Assembly: GCF_009671205.1 (NCBI RefSeq)
Contig: NZ_CP045309.1
Coordinates: 4,898,001 to 4,962,000, forward strand
Reading direction: 5' to 3'
DNA: 64,000 bases
DNA from: Micromonospora terminaliae
GTDB lineage: Bacteria > Actinomycetota > Actinomycetes > Mycobacteriales > Micromonosporaceae
Every line of letters starts with the position of its first letter. Positions within the stretch are counted from its first letter, which is position 1. Positions 16,437 to 25,439 of the stretch are shown here, piece after piece. The notes beneath the pieces are model-generated. The model was not told the origin of the DNA. It did no database searches and saw only the letters and a program-made list of their open reading frames with translations. A program made the translations under genes and the position numbers.

Positions 16437-18053
16437 CTACCTGCCTTTTCCCTTGCCACTCTCCTTGCCCTTGCCGGACTTGGGCGGTTTGGGCTTGGCG
16501 GCGGTCTTCGGGGCGGCCTTCGCGGGCGCCTTCGCCGGTACCTTGGCCGCCGGCTTCGCGGGCGGCGCGACGGGCGGCGGGGCCGTGGTAGGCGCGGACC
16601 CGGCGACGCCGGACACCTGCACCCCGCAGGTGCTCCCGTCGACCTTGAACTCCACCGGCAGCGGGTTCGCCCCGGTGTAGCTGCCCGTCAGCGAGACCTT
16701 CTTCGAGGCGCCCGGGGCCAGCGCGGCGTCGGTGGCCGGCGCCCGGAGCAGCACGTCGTTGCCCTGCTGGCGTACGGCCGGCTGGCCCGTCCCGACCTTC
16801 TGCTGCCCCGGGAAGGTGAAGCTCATGGTCCAGTCCCGCAGCTCGCGGGTGCCGGTGTTGGTGAGGGTCACGTCGGCCGTGAAGTCCGTGCCGGAGTCGC
16901 GGCGCAGCACGTAGTCGACCGCGCAGGGGATCGGCTCGGGCAGGCCCATCCGCGCCTCGGTCGGCTCCACCCCGCCGCTGGCCGGGCTCTTCGAGGTGAC
17001 CCCCCACAGGGTGGCGGTGACCGCGATCAGGCCGGCGGCGGCCACCCCGGCCTCCACCTTGCGCCGGCGGGCGGCGGCCCGGCGGGTCTTGGTGCGGATC
17101 GCCGAGAAGGGCAGCGCGTCGGTCGCCGACGACCAGGGCAGGATCGTGGTGCCGGCGTTCTCCGTCAGCGCCGGGTCGAACTGGCCCAGCGCCGGGGAGA
17201 CCGGCACGATGGCCGCGATCCCGGCGGCGTCGGCGAGCGTACGGGCCACCTCGGCCGTCGCCGGGCGGTCCTCCGGGCGCTTCGCCAGGCAGCGCCGGAC
17301 CAGCTCGGCGACCTCGTCGGGAAGCCCCACGACCGCCGGCATCGGGTCGGGCTCGTTGTACATGTGGGCGCGGAGCATCTGCGTCGTGGTGCTCGCCTGC
17401 CAGGGCAGCCGGCCGGTGAGCATCCGGTAGAGCAGCAGCCCGACCGCGTAGACGTCGGTGGCCGGGGAGACCTGGCCGTTGTCCAGCCGCTCCGGAGCCA
17501 GGTACGCGGGCGTGCCGAGCAGCGCGCCGTCCGGGCCCTTCTCGCTCTCCCCCACCAGGGCCGAGATGCCGAAGTCGACGACCTTCACCCCGGTCGAGGT
17601 GAGCATGACGTTGCCGGGCGTGACATCCCGGTGCACCACACCCCGGGCGTGCGCGGCGGCCAGGGCCGACGCCACCTCCGCGCCGATCGTCAGCGCCTCC
17701 CGCCAGGGCAGCTGCCCGCCCCGGCCGAGCCGGCTGCTCAGCGGCCCGCCGTCGACCAGCTCCATCACGACGTACGGGACGGTCAGCCCGACCTGCTCGG
17801 ACTCCCCGTAGTCGTACACGTTGGTGATGTTGGGGTGGCAGAGCCGCGCGGCGGCCTGCGCCTCGATCCGGATGCGGTGCCGGAACGCCTTGTCACTGGC
17901 CAGCCGCGAGGCCAGCACCTTGATTGCCACCTGCCGACCCAGCACCTCGTCGTAGCCGCGCCAGACGACCGACATGCCCCCCGCACCGAGCTGCTCGACG
18001 AGCCGGTACCGCTCGCCGAGGAGCTGCGCGCCGTTCCTGACCGCTGCACCCAT
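16437..18053 (-). CDS. Transmembrane Ser/Thr protein kinase with CBM2-like extracellular domain
   Basis: A 538-residue PknB-like kinase. The kinase domain occupies residues 14-275: Gly loop 'LGAGGMSVVW', ATP Lys 45, catalytic loop 'HRDVTPGN' at 141-148, 'DFG' at 160-162 and 'GTPAYLAPERL'. The catalytic-loop Lys of the usual HRDxKPxN is Thr145 here, while Asp143 and Asn148 remain. A single transmembrane helix lies at about 335-352. The outer part (377-476) resembles a family-2 carbohydrate-binding module: bracketing Cys377 and Cys476, 'VTLTNTGTRELRDW', and 'LAPGASKKVSL'. It ends in a Pro/Ala/Lys-rich tail. It may sense polysaccharide or wall material. The ATG at 18053 fits the family N-terminus. 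Confidence 0.9.
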   Translation of the reverse strand: MGAAVRNGAQLLGERYRLVEQLGAGGMSVVWRGYDEVLGRQVAIKVLASRLASDKAFRHRIRIEAQAAARLCHPNITNVYDYGESEQVGLTVPYVVMELVDGGPLSSRLGRGGQLPWREALTIGAEVASALAAAHARGVVHRDVTPGNVMLTSTGVKVVDFGISALVGESEKGPDGALLGTPAYLAPERLDNGQVSPATDVYAVGLLLYRMLTGRLPWQASTTTQMLRAHMYNEPDPMPAVVGLPDEVAELVRRCLAKRPEDRPATAEVARTLADAAGIAAIVPVSPALGQFDPALTENAGTTILPWSSATDALPFSAIRTKTRRAAARRRKVEAGVAAAGLIAVTATLWGVTSKSPASGGVEPTEARMGLPEPIPCAVDYVLRRDSGTDFTADVTLTNTGTRELRDWTMSFTFPGQQKVGTGQPAVRQQGNDVLLRAPATDAALAPGASKKVSLTGSYTGANPLPVEFKVDGSTCGVQVSGVAGSAPTTAPPPVAPPAKPAAKVPAKAPAKAAPKTAAKPKPPKSGKGKESGKGKGR

Positions 18054-18124
18054 GGTCGGTCCAGTTGCCCGAGGTGAGCCCTCGTACACCTCACCGGTCG
18101 AAATCGGTCAGCGAAGTCACCCGA

Positions 18125-19678
18125 TCAGGCGGTCGCCAGGAGCTGGTCCACCGGCGCGTAGTCGTCGGTGAGCACCAGCGCGTCCCCGACGAAAGCGCTC
18201 AGCTCCGCGCCGTCCAGCAGCGTCGCCGGCTCGGGCAGCAGCCGCAGCCGCGCCGGGACGTCGGCCAGCGGCAGTGGCGCGTCCGACGCCACGATGAGGA
18301 AGTTCGCGCCGTGCTGCCCGGCGATCGCACCGGGCGGTGCGATCAGCGCGACGTGGCGGAACTCGGCCGCCACGGTGGCCAGCTCGGCCCGGATGAACCG
18401 GTCCGGCGGGTAGTCGATCACGTTCTGCACGTAGATCCCGTCCGGGCGGAGCACCCGGCGGATGTCGGCGGCCATCTCCCGGGTGGCCAGGTGCCAGGGC
18501 ACCACCAGGTGACCGAAGGCGTCGCCGACGATGAAGTCACGGCTGTCGGTGGGCTCGGCGCCGAGCAGCACCCGAGCGTCCCCCACCCGGGCGTGGAGCT
18601 GCGGCCCGGTGCGTACCCCCAGCTCCCGCCGGTCCAGGTCGACCAGGCCGCCGTCGATTTCGAAGACCAGGTTGTCGCTGCCCGGCCGGGTCGCGGCCAG
18701 GTAGCGCGGCATGGTGAAGCCGCCGCCGCCCAGGTGCAGCGCGTCCATCCGCTGCTTCGCCGGCCGCGCCACGTCCGCGACCAGGCCGATCCACTGGGTG
18801 TACGCGTACTTCAGGTGCGTGGGCTCGGCCAGGTCCACGTAGGAGTGCTCGGCCGAGTTGAGATAGAGCGTGCGCCCTTCAGGCCACTGCTCGTCGACCT
18901 CGACCCGGGCGCAGTGGTAGGCGGTCTCCACGTCGCACGGGTTCGGGGCGACCGCGGAGAGGCCGGCCGCGGCGAGGCCGAGCACCGCCAGGGCGGCCTT
19001 GGCCCGGGCCGGACCGGGCAGCGCCGTCCCCGACTGCCGGCGCAGGTACGCCCCGAGCACCAGCCCGGTCATCCCCAGCACGCCGGCCAGCGCCAGCACG
19101 ATCACCGTGCTGGGCAGGGCCGCCACCAGCACGAAGCCGGTGGCCAGGGTGGCCGTGATGCCGCCCAGGGTGCCGATGCCGGACAGCCGGCCGACCACCT
19201 GCCCGGTGCGGCGCAGGTCGGCGAGCTGGAGCTTCACCACCAGCGGGGTGACCCCGGCCAGCAACGCGGCCGGCAGCAGCACCGCCAGGGCGGTCAGCAG
19301 CAGCACGGCGCTCGCCGCGCCGCCGCGCAGCGCCTCACCGGCGTACCGGACGACCGGCAGGGTGACCGCGGTGGCGATGCCGGCCAGCACCAGGGCCGGC
19401 GCCAGCAGGGAGCGCGGGTCCCGCCGGTCGGCCAGCCAGCCGCCCATCCACGCCCCGTACGCGATGGCGCCCAGGGCCATGCCGATCACCGAACTGGTCA
19501 CCTGGAGGGTCACCCCGACGTAGGGGCCGACCAGGCGGAGCGAAACCGTCTCCAGCACCAGCACCGCACCGCTGGAGAGGAAGACCAGGAACGCGGCGAG
19601 CCCGTTCGGGAGGGCCCGGGGCGGGACCGGCGCGCTCGGCGCCGGCTCCGCGACGACGTCGGACGATGTGCTGCTCAC
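18125..19678 (-). CDS. Spermidine synthase-like protein with N-terminal MFS-type membrane domain
   Basis: A 517-residue protein. Residues 25-245 hold about seven transmembrane helices ('LVFLSSGAVLVLETVSLRLV', 'GGWLADRRDPRSL'). The C-terminal part is a Rossmann domain like SpeE: 'MDALHLGGGGFTMPRYLA' corresponds to the SAM-binding loop, and 'RDFIVGDAFGHLVVPWHL' to the active-site region. Membrane-fused spermidine synthase homologues are common in actinobacteria; true aminopropyltransferase activity is not proven for them. GTG 19678 is the probable start, without a strong ribosome site. It follows the M15-like gene after 36 bp on the same strand, suggesting one operon. Confidence 0.85.
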   Translation of the reverse strand: MSSTSSDVVAEPAPSAPVPPRALPNGLAAFLVFLSSGAVLVLETVSLRLVGPYVGVTLQVTSSVIGMALGAIAYGAWMGGWLADRRDPRSLLAPALVLAGIATAVTLPVVRYAGEALRGGAASAVLLLTALAVLLPAALLAGVTPLVVKLQLADLRRTGQVVGRLSGIGTLGGITATLATGFVLVAALPSTVIVLALAGVLGMTGLVLGAYLRRQSGTALPGPARAKAALAVLGLAAAGLSAVAPNPCDVETAYHCARVEVDEQWPEGRTLYLNSAEHSYVDLAEPTHLKYAYTQWIGLVADVARPAKQRMDALHLGGGGFTMPRYLAATRPGSDNLVFEIDGGLVDLDRRELGVRTGPQLHARVGDARVLLGAEPTDSRDFIVGDAFGHLVVPWHLATREMAADIRRVLRPDGIYVQNVIDYPPDRFIRAELATVAAEFRHVALIAPPGAIAGQHGANFLIVASDAPLPLADVPARLRLLPEPATLLDGAELSAFVGDALVLTDDYAPVDQLLATA

Positions 19679-19714
19679 CGTGGCGATGCTACGCAGCGTT
19701 CCTCGGCGGAGACG

Positions 19715-20755
19715 TCAATACATCGAGATGTGAACATGGTTTGTGTGGTCCGCGGCGGGACTGCCACCCCCGCTGTACGCCCGCCAGCCCGTGTTCGGCA
19801 TCCAGATCTGGCGGTACCAGATGACGTACATGATGCCGAGCTTGCTGGCGTTGTTCTTGGCCCAGGAGGCGAGGCTGTCCCCGTACGCCTTGTCGCCGCC
19901 GGTGGCGGACTTGTCCTCGAAGCCGCCGGTGGCGGCTGCGAAGTCGCAGGCCCGGCCCTTGGGGTGCTCGCCACCGCCACCGCTGCGGTGGCAGGAGACG
20001 TAGCGCTTGTAGCCGGCCGCCTTGGCCTGCTCGAGCATGTGCAGGGTGCGCGGGGTGATGCAGCCGTCGGCCGGCGTCGGGTCGTTCACCGAGCAGGACT
20101 CCGACGGCCACGAGCCGTCCGGGTTACGCGGCGCCGGCTTGGCCGAGGACGAGCCGCCGCTGAAGCCGGAGCCGGCACCGGAGCTGACCTTGGCGAGCGC
20201 CACCTCGGCGTCGCGCTTCTTCTTGGCCAGCACGGCGAGCTGCTTCTGCTGCTCCCGCACCTCGATGTCGATGGCCGTCTTCGCCTCGGCGGCCTGGGCC
20301 TTGGCCTCGTTGAGGTCGTGCAGCCGCTTGCTGTCCCGCTGGGCCATCACGTCCAGCTCGGCGGCGCGCTTGAGGAAGGCGTCCGGGTCGGAGCTGGCCA
20401 GCAGCATCGACACCGGCGTCAACCGGCCCAGCCGGTAGGACTGCGCGGCCACCTCGCCGACCTGCGCGGTCAACTCGACCAGGCGGCCCTCGACCTGCTT
20501 GAGCTGGTTGTTCAGCGCGACCTGCCGGCGCTTCGAGTTGTCCAGCCGGTTCTTGGCCTCGATGTGGCCCCTCGCCGCCGCGTCCAGGGCCTCGCGGAGC
20601 TGCTTGCTGCCGCCCTCGTCCGGCGCGTTCGGGGTGGGGGCGGCCGCGGCCGCCGTGCCGGGGGTGAGGCCCGCGCCCAACAGCAGGGTCATTGCGGCGA
20701 GCAGGGCGAGCAGCGACCGGCGGACGGGCCGGCGGGTGAGCCTGGTCCTGGGCAC
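19715..20755 (-). CDS. Secreted coiled-coil protein with M15-like peptidase C-terminal domain
   Basis: A 346-residue exported protein. GTG 20755 is chosen because GAAGGA stands 7 nt upstream. A signal peptide covers about residues 1-38, a long coiled coil about 50-190 (Arg/Gln/Leu heptads), then a Ser/Gly linker. The C-terminal 125 residues carry the pattern of LAS/M15 metallopeptidases: 'HPKGRACD' near 264 (HxxGxAxD) and 'HVHI' near the end (HxH). Several cysteines probably form disulphides. A coiled coil plus a hydrolase-like domain resembles divisome or peptidoglycan-remodelling proteins such as RipA. Wall hydrolysis is inferred, not shown. Confidence 0.82.
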   Translation of the reverse strand: MPRTRLTRRPVRRSLLALLAAMTLLLGAGLTPGTAAAAAPTPNAPDEGGSKQLREALDAAARGHIEAKNRLDNSKRRQVALNNQLKQVEGRLVELTAQVGEVAAQSYRLGRLTPVSMLLASSDPDAFLKRAAELDVMAQRDSKRLHDLNEAKAQAAEAKTAIDIEVREQQKQLAVLAKKKRDAEVALAKVSSGAGSGFSGGSSSAKPAPRNPDGSWPSESCSVNDPTPADGCITPRTLHMLEQAKAAGYKRYVSCHRSGGGGEHPKGRACDFAAATGGFEDKSATGGDKAYGDSLASWAKNNASKLGIMYVIWYRQIWMPNTGWRAYSGGGSPAADHTNHVHISMY

Positions 20756-20947
20756 GTGAGGGTCCTTCCGTCGACCGCCGGCCCCCGAGTCGACCTTGCG
20801 CGGCGGCGGCTCCACCGGCCCCGGACGGCGGCCTGCTGGCGGAGACCGCCGGTCACGATACCGGACCGCAGGCCGCGCGCCATGCCCCCGACCTCGGGCG
20901 ACGCCGATCGTCGACGCAGCGTGCCGGGGCCGTCGCGGACCGCTCGC

Positions 20948-21757
20948 TCAGTCGCCCAGCAGGGCGGCCCGGACCTCTTCCCAGCTCTCCTCGCTGGCCG
21001 CGACCAGCAGGCCCTTGCCCTCGTCGGCGGGGTGGTAGTCGGTGCCGTCGAAGCGGCGGGCCACCCCGCCGGCCTCCCGGACGAGCAGCGTGCCGGGCGC
21101 GTGGTCCCAGGGCAGGGTGCGCCAGAAGAGCACGAACTGCTGCGCGCCCGTGAGGATGTCCAGGTATTCCCGGCCGGCGCAGTGCTGGCCGGGCAGCAGC
21201 TCGCCGAGCCGCTCGCCGCCCGCCTCCACGCTCCGCCGGAAGTCCGGCGGCAGGAAGCGGGTCATGGCGGTGCCGCGCAGCGCGCCCACCTCGGGCTCCC
21301 GCCCGGCGGTGCGCACCGGCGTGCCGTCGAGTCGGGTGCCGTCGCCCACCCGGCAACTGGCCAGCGTGCCGTCCAGCGGGTCGTAGACCCAGGAGGCGAC
21401 CGGCACTCCTTCGGTCAGCAGCGCCACCATCAGGGCGAACGGGCGCCGGCCAGCGGCGAAGTTGGAGGTGCCGTCCACCGGGTCGACCAGCCAGACGTCA
21501 CCGCCGCCGCGCAGGTGCCCCAGCAGGGCCGGGTCCTCAGCGACCGCCTCCTCACCGACCACCACCGAGCCGGGGCGCAACCGCCGCAGCCCGGCCGAGA
21601 TCAGCGCCTCGGCCTTCCGGTCGGCGACGGTGACCACCTCGCCGGGAGCCTTCTCGGAGATGTCGGCGTCGTCGAGGCGGCGGAACAGCGGCACGACGAT
21701 GTCGGCCGCGGCCTGCCGCAGCAGCGCGCCGACCTCCTCCAGCAGCGGCTCAGCCAC
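20948..21757 (-). CDS. Inositol monophosphatase-family phosphatase
   Basis: A 269-residue Mg2+-dependent sugar phosphatase. The metal-binding motifs are 'GEE' (68-70), '[12 protein letters not shown]' with Asp92, and '[16 protein letters not shown]' near the C-terminus. Possible substrates are inositol-1-phosphate, histidinol phosphate or other small phosphates; motifs alone do not separate these. GTG 21757 overlaps the end of the upstream response-regulator gene by 8 bp, so it is probably co-transcribed with the signalling genes. Confidence 0.9.
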   Translation of the reverse strand: MAEPLLEEVGALLRQAAADIVVPLFRRLDDADISEKAPGEVVTVADRKAEALISAGLRRLRPGSVVVGEEAVAEDPALLGHLRGGGDVWLVDPVDGTSNFAAGRRPFALMVALLTEGVPVASWVYDPLDGTLASCRVGDGTRLDGTPVRTAGREPEVGALRGTAMTRFLPPDFRRSVEAGGERLGELLPGQHCAGREYLDILTGAQQFVLFWRTLPWDHAPGTLLVREAGGVARRFDGTDYHPADEGKGLLVAASEESWEEVRAALLGD

Positions 21758-22202
21758 GCGGCGGCAGCTTGACCACGCTGACGAAGAACTCGTCGATCTG
21801 GCGGACCACCGAGATGAAGCGCTCGAAGTCCACCGGCTTGGTCACGTAGGCGTTGGCGTGCAGCTGGTAGCTGCGCAGGATGTCCTCGTCGGCCTGGGAG
21901 GTGGTGAGCACCACGACCGGGATCCGGCAGAGCTGCTCGTCCTTCTTGATCTCCTCCAGGACCTCCCGGCCGTCGCGGCGGGGCAGGTTCAGGTCGAGCA
22001 GGATCAGGTCGGGGGTCACGGCGTCGCCGTACTGGCCCTCGCGACGCAGGTAGGCCAGCGCCTCGGCGCCGTCCGAGACGACCGTGAGGCGGTTGCGGAG
22101 CTTGTGCTCCTCGAACACCTCCTGGGTCATCAGCACGTCACCCGGGTCGTCCTCGACGAGCAGAACCTCGATCGGGCTCTTGCCGTCCGCCGGCGCGGTC
22201 AT
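21750..22202 (-). CDS. Single-domain response regulator (Rcp1-like)
   Basis: A 150-residue receiver-only protein. The acidic pair is in 'LLVEDDPGD', the phospho-acceptor is Asp70 ('[13 protein letters not shown]'), with Thr in 'VVLTTSQ' and Lys122 in 'YVTKP'. Its length and '[12 protein letters not shown]' segment match Rcp1-type regulators that partner bacteriophytochrome-like kinases. It has no output domain, so it probably relays or buffers phosphate. The start codon overlaps the end of the histidine-kinase gene by four bases. Confidence 0.92.
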   Translation of the reverse strand: MTAPADGKSPIEVLLVEDDPGDVLMTQEVFEEHKLRNRLTVVSDGAEALAYLRREGQYGDAVTPDLILLDLNLPRRDGREVLEEIKKDEQLCRIPVVVLTTSQADEDILRSYQLHANAYVTKPVDFERFISVVRQIDEFFVSVVKLPPRG

Positions 22203-23938
22203 CCCACCGTCTCCTTCATGCCACCCGTTGTACCGTCCCGGGCCGCCCCCTCGGGCGTCTCTTCCCGTGCCGCGCCGTCCGGCTGCCGGGCCACGCCCAC
22301 CGCGGCGTCGTCGGCACCGTCACCGGTCGCCGCAGCGTCCCCGGTCGACTCCTCGACCTCGGCCTGCTCCGCAGCCCGCGCCGCCTCGACGTCCTCCGGC
22401 AGGGCCGGGAGGGTGAACCGGATCGTGGTGCCCTCCGCGGTCTCGGTGTCCACCCAGACCCGGCCGCCGTGGTATTCCACGATCTTCTTGACGATGGCCA
22501 GCCCGATGCCGGTGCCCGGGTAGGCGTCCTTGGAGTGCAGCCGCTGGAAGATCACGAAGATCTTGTCGGCGAACTCCGGCTCGATCCCGATGCCGTTGTC
22601 CCGGCAGCTGATCTCCCACTCGTCGTCGACCAGCCGCGCCGAGACGTGCACCTTCGGTGGCACGTCGGGGCGGCGGAACTTGATCGAGTTGCTGACGAGG
22701 TTGGCCAGCAGGTTGGTCAGCAGCGGCTCCTCGCCGCGGATCACCGGCAGCCGGTCCCAGGTCAGCTCGGCGTCGGCGTACTGCCGGGCCGCCTCGGTCT
22801 GACCGGCCACGTCACCCATCACCTTGTTGAGGTCGACCTCGGTGAACCCGGTGGTGAGCCGGCCGATCCGGGAGAACGCGAGCAGGTCGTTGATGAGCCG
22901 CTGCATCCGCTGCGCGCCGTCGACCGCGAACGCGATGTACTGGTCGGCCCGCTCGTCGAGCTGGCCCGCGTAGCGCCGCTGGAGAAGCTGGCAGAAGCTG
23001 GCCACCTTGCGCAGCGGTTCCTGGAGGTCGTGCGAGGCGACGTACGCGAACTGCTCCAGGTCACGGTTGGAGCGGGTGAGTTCCTCGGCCTGCTTCTGGA
23101 GCTGGCTGTTGACCCACTCGATGCGCTCCCGCGCCTCGCGTACCTCGTCCAGCTCCCGGGCGATCTTCTGCCGCATGACGTCGATGTCGTCGGCGAGGAG
23201 GCGGAACTCGGGCGGGCCGGACCCCTCGATGTGGTGCCGGTAGTCGCCCGAGGCGACCTCGCGCACCTGACCGACCAGGCCGGCCAGCGGCCGGATCAGG
23301 ATCCGGTCCAGCGAGAGCAGCAGCACCGCGCCGGCCACCGCCACCACGAGGGCCGCGATGATCAGGAGCACCACCAGCACGTTGCTGGTCGCGTTGACCT
23401 TGTCGGCGGTCTTCTGCCGGACCTTGAGGATCTCGCCTTGGAGGCCGTCCACCGCGGCCCGGATGCGGTCGAACTGCTGCCGGGTCTGGTCCGTGATCAG
23501 CGCCTGGCCGGCGGACGGGCCGCTGCGCTCGGTGGTGCTGATCACCGGCTCGGCCACGGCGGACCGCCATTGCGCCGCCCGCTGCTCGACAACGTCCAGC
23601 GCGCCCAGCACGTCCGGATAGTCGACGGCCAGTTTCCGCATCTCCGCGAAGGTGGCCTGCTCCCGGTCCACACCCGTCCGGTAGGGCTCCAGGTCCTTGC
23701 GGTCGGCGTTCACCGCGTAGCCGCGGACCGCGGTCTCCTGGTCGAGCAGGGCGCTCATCAGCTCCTGCGCCTGTACCCGCAGCGGCCCGGTCTTGAGCAG
23801 CACGTCGTCGATGTTCTGCCGGTTTTTCGCGGCGAGGGTCGCCTCGGCCGCGGCCAGCCCGAGCAGCAGCACCAGCACCACGCCGAGCAGCGCCACGACG
23901 CGCCGCCGCAGGGTCCACCCCTGCTGGTACGCCTTCAT
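22199..23938 (-). CDS. Membrane sensor histidine kinase (CHASE3-HAMP-HisKA-HATPase)
   Basis: A 579-residue sensor. TM1 is at about 12-33, a CHASE3-like extracellular helical domain at about 40-180, and TM2 at 185-212. HAMP and a coiled linker follow, then HisKA with His near 302 in '[17 protein letters not shown]'. The ATPase domain has the N box '[13 protein letters not shown]', G1 '[10 protein letters not shown]' and G2 '[12 protein letters not shown]'. The C-terminus is a long acidic low-complexity tail. It would autophosphorylate and probably pass phosphate to the downstream Rcp-like regulator and/or the receiver of the upstream phosphatase. Starts and stops overlap by 4 bp on both sides. 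Confidence 0.93.
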   Translation of the reverse strand: MKAYQQGWTLRRRVVALLGVVLVLLLGLAAAEATLAAKNRQNIDDVLLKTGPLRVQAQELMSALLDQETAVRGYAVNADRKDLEPYRTGVDREQATFAEMRKLAVDYPDVLGALDVVEQRAAQWRSAVAEPVISTTERSGPSAGQALITDQTRQQFDRIRAAVDGLQGEILKVRQKTADKVNATSNVLVVLLIIAALVVAVAGAVLLLSLDRILIRPLAGLVGQVREVASGDYRHHIEGSGPPEFRLLADDIDVMRQKIARELDEVREARERIEWVNSQLQKQAEELTRSNRDLEQFAYVASHDLQEPLRKVASFCQLLQRRYAGQLDERADQYIAFAVDGAQRMQRLINDLLAFSRIGRLTTGFTEVDLNKVMGDVAGQTEAARQYADAELTWDRLPVIRGEEPLLTNLLANLVSNSIKFRRPDVPPKVHVSARLVDDEWEISCRDNGIGIEPEFADKIFVIFQRLHSKDAYPGTGIGLAIVKKIVEYHGGRVWVDTETAEGTTIRFTLPALPEDVEAARAAEQAEVEESTGDAAATGDGADDAAVGVARQPDGAAREETPEGAARDGTTGGMKETVG

Positions 23939-25203
23939 CGGCCGCCGCCGCGGGTGACCAGCAGCATCGCCACGTCGTCGGCGAGCGGCCCGCCGTTGAG
24001 CTGCTCGGCCCGGCCGACCAGCCAGGCGGGCAGCTCGGCCAGCGGCACGGCGCGGTTGGCGGGGTCGGCGAGCAGGTCGGTCAGCCCCGGCACGTCCAGC
24101 CGGTCGTCACCGGTGTCCACCCGACCCTCGATGAGGCCGTCGGTGTACATCAGCAGGGACCAGTCATCGGTGTCGAACTCCAGGTCGAAGGCAACGGGTC
24201 GGCGCGGCCGTACGCCGAGCAGCAGACCGCCCCGGGCCGGCACCGGGGCGACCTTACCTCCGCTGAGCAGCAGCGGCGGCGGATGACCGGCGAGTCGCAC
24301 GGTGGCCCGGTTGGCCGCCAGGTCGAGGCGGGTGGTCGCCACCGTGGCGAAGATCTCCTGGAGCCGGCGCTCGCTCATGAGCACCTGCTCCAGCGCGGGC
24401 AGCACCTCGTCGTCCGGCACCCCGGCCAGGACCAGGGCCCGCCAGGCGACCCGCAGCTCGACGCCGAGGGCGGCCTCGTCCACGCCGTGGCCGCAGACGT
24501 CGCCGACGATCAGGTCGATCCGGTCCGGCCGGGTCTGCACCACGTCGTAGAAGTCACCGCCGATCAGGGCGGCGTGCCGGCCGGGGCGGTAGAAGGTGTG
24601 CACCGCCACCTGGTCGGTGGTCATGAGCGGCTGGGGCAGCAGGCCGCGCTCCAGGCGGGCGGACTCGGCCTGGCGCAGCTCCACCTCGCGCAGCCGGCGG
24701 GCGTTCTCGTCGGCCCGCTTGCGCTCCACGGCGTAGCGCAGCGCCCGGGTCAGCAGGACGCCGTCGACCTGGCCCTTGACCAGGTAGTCCTGCGCACCCT
24801 CGGCGACCGCCACGATGCCGAGGTGCTCGTCGGAGCGGCCGGTGAGCACGCAGACCGCCGCACCGCTGGCCATCTCCAGCACCTGGCGCAGCCCGTCCAG
24901 GCCCTGCGCGTCGGGCAGGCCCAGGTCGAGCAGGACGCAGTCGACCCCCATCACCCGCTGCCGGGCCTCGCTGAGGCTGGTGGCGACCAGCAGGTCGATC
25001 ATCGAGTTGGTCTCGGCGAGCAGCTCACCGACCAGGAAGGCGTCGCCCTCGTCGTCCTCGACCAGCAGGACCCGCAGCCGCTCGCCGGGCGGCACGCTCA
25101 AGTGGTGCCCGAACCCGGCCTGCGGCGCGACGGGTACGCCGGGCAGACCGGTTCCCCGGTGCGGCCGGGTCACCGCCGCGAGACGCGGGATTTCGCTGGT
25201 GAT
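23935..25203 (-). CDS. Receiver-PP2C (SpoIIE/RsbU-like) phosphatase
   Basis: An N-terminal receiver domain ('LLVEDDEGDAF', phospho-Asp in 'VLLDLGLPDAQG', Lys in 'YLVKG') is joined by a helical linker to a SpoIIE-type PP2C Ser/Thr phosphatase domain ('GGDFYDVV', 'VGDVCGHGVDEA', 'LLMYTDGLIEGR', 'LADDVAMLL'). Such proteins dephosphorylate anti-sigma-factor antagonists or similar targets. Start choice is unusual: the first ATG/GTG/TTG in frame is GTG 25173, which lacks a ribosome site. A strong AAGGAG at 25211-25216 stands 7 nt before an in-frame ATC at 25203 with no stop between. I give the ATC start; starting at GTG 25173 would remove ten residues. It is the first gene of the signalling operon. 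Confidence 0.88.
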   Translation of the reverse strand: MTSEIPRLAAVTRPHRGTGLPGVPVAPQAGFGHHLSVPPGERLRVLLVEDDEGDAFLVGELLAETNSMIDLLVATSLSEARQRVMGVDCVLLDLGLPDAQGLDGLRQVLEMASGAAVCVLTGRSDEHLGIVAVAEGAQDYLVKGQVDGVLLTRALRYAVERKRADENARRLREVELRQAESARLERGLLPQPLMTTDQVAVHTFYRPGRHAALIGGDFYDVVQTRPDRIDLIVGDVCGHGVDEAALGVELRVAWRALVLAGVPDDEVLPALEQVLMSERRLQEIFATVATTRLDLAANRATVRLAGHPPPLLLSGGKVAPVPARGGLLLGVRPRRPVAFDLEFDTDDWSLLMYTDGLIEGRVDTGDDRLDVPGLTDLLADPANRAVPLAELPAWLVGRAEQLNGGPLADDVAMLLVTRGGGR

Positions 25204-25439
25204 GTCGGGGCTCCTTCCGAATGCCCTGCTGATCCTGTATCAGACAACGGTCGCACACAACACGACCGAAGTCGGCGTGGGCAGCGAGCGGGCCACCCGT
25301 CGTACAGCGGCTCGACCAACGCCCGATGTTACGCCGCGACCGGTGTTCAGCCCGGAGCGCACCGGCCGGTGGGAGTGCCGCCGCAGGCCGCGGGGGTGCA
25401 GGATGATGCCCACCCCCGAAGCACCCCGAGGAGTCACCC

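Noticed and set aside
18065..21772. Very long open frame on the plus strand (over 1200 codons) opposite kinase, spermidine synthase, M15-like and phosphatase genes
   Set aside because: It is the mirror of four well-recognised minus-strand genes; its translation is Gly/Arg/Gln/His-rich with no family motif, an effect of high GC at codon position three.
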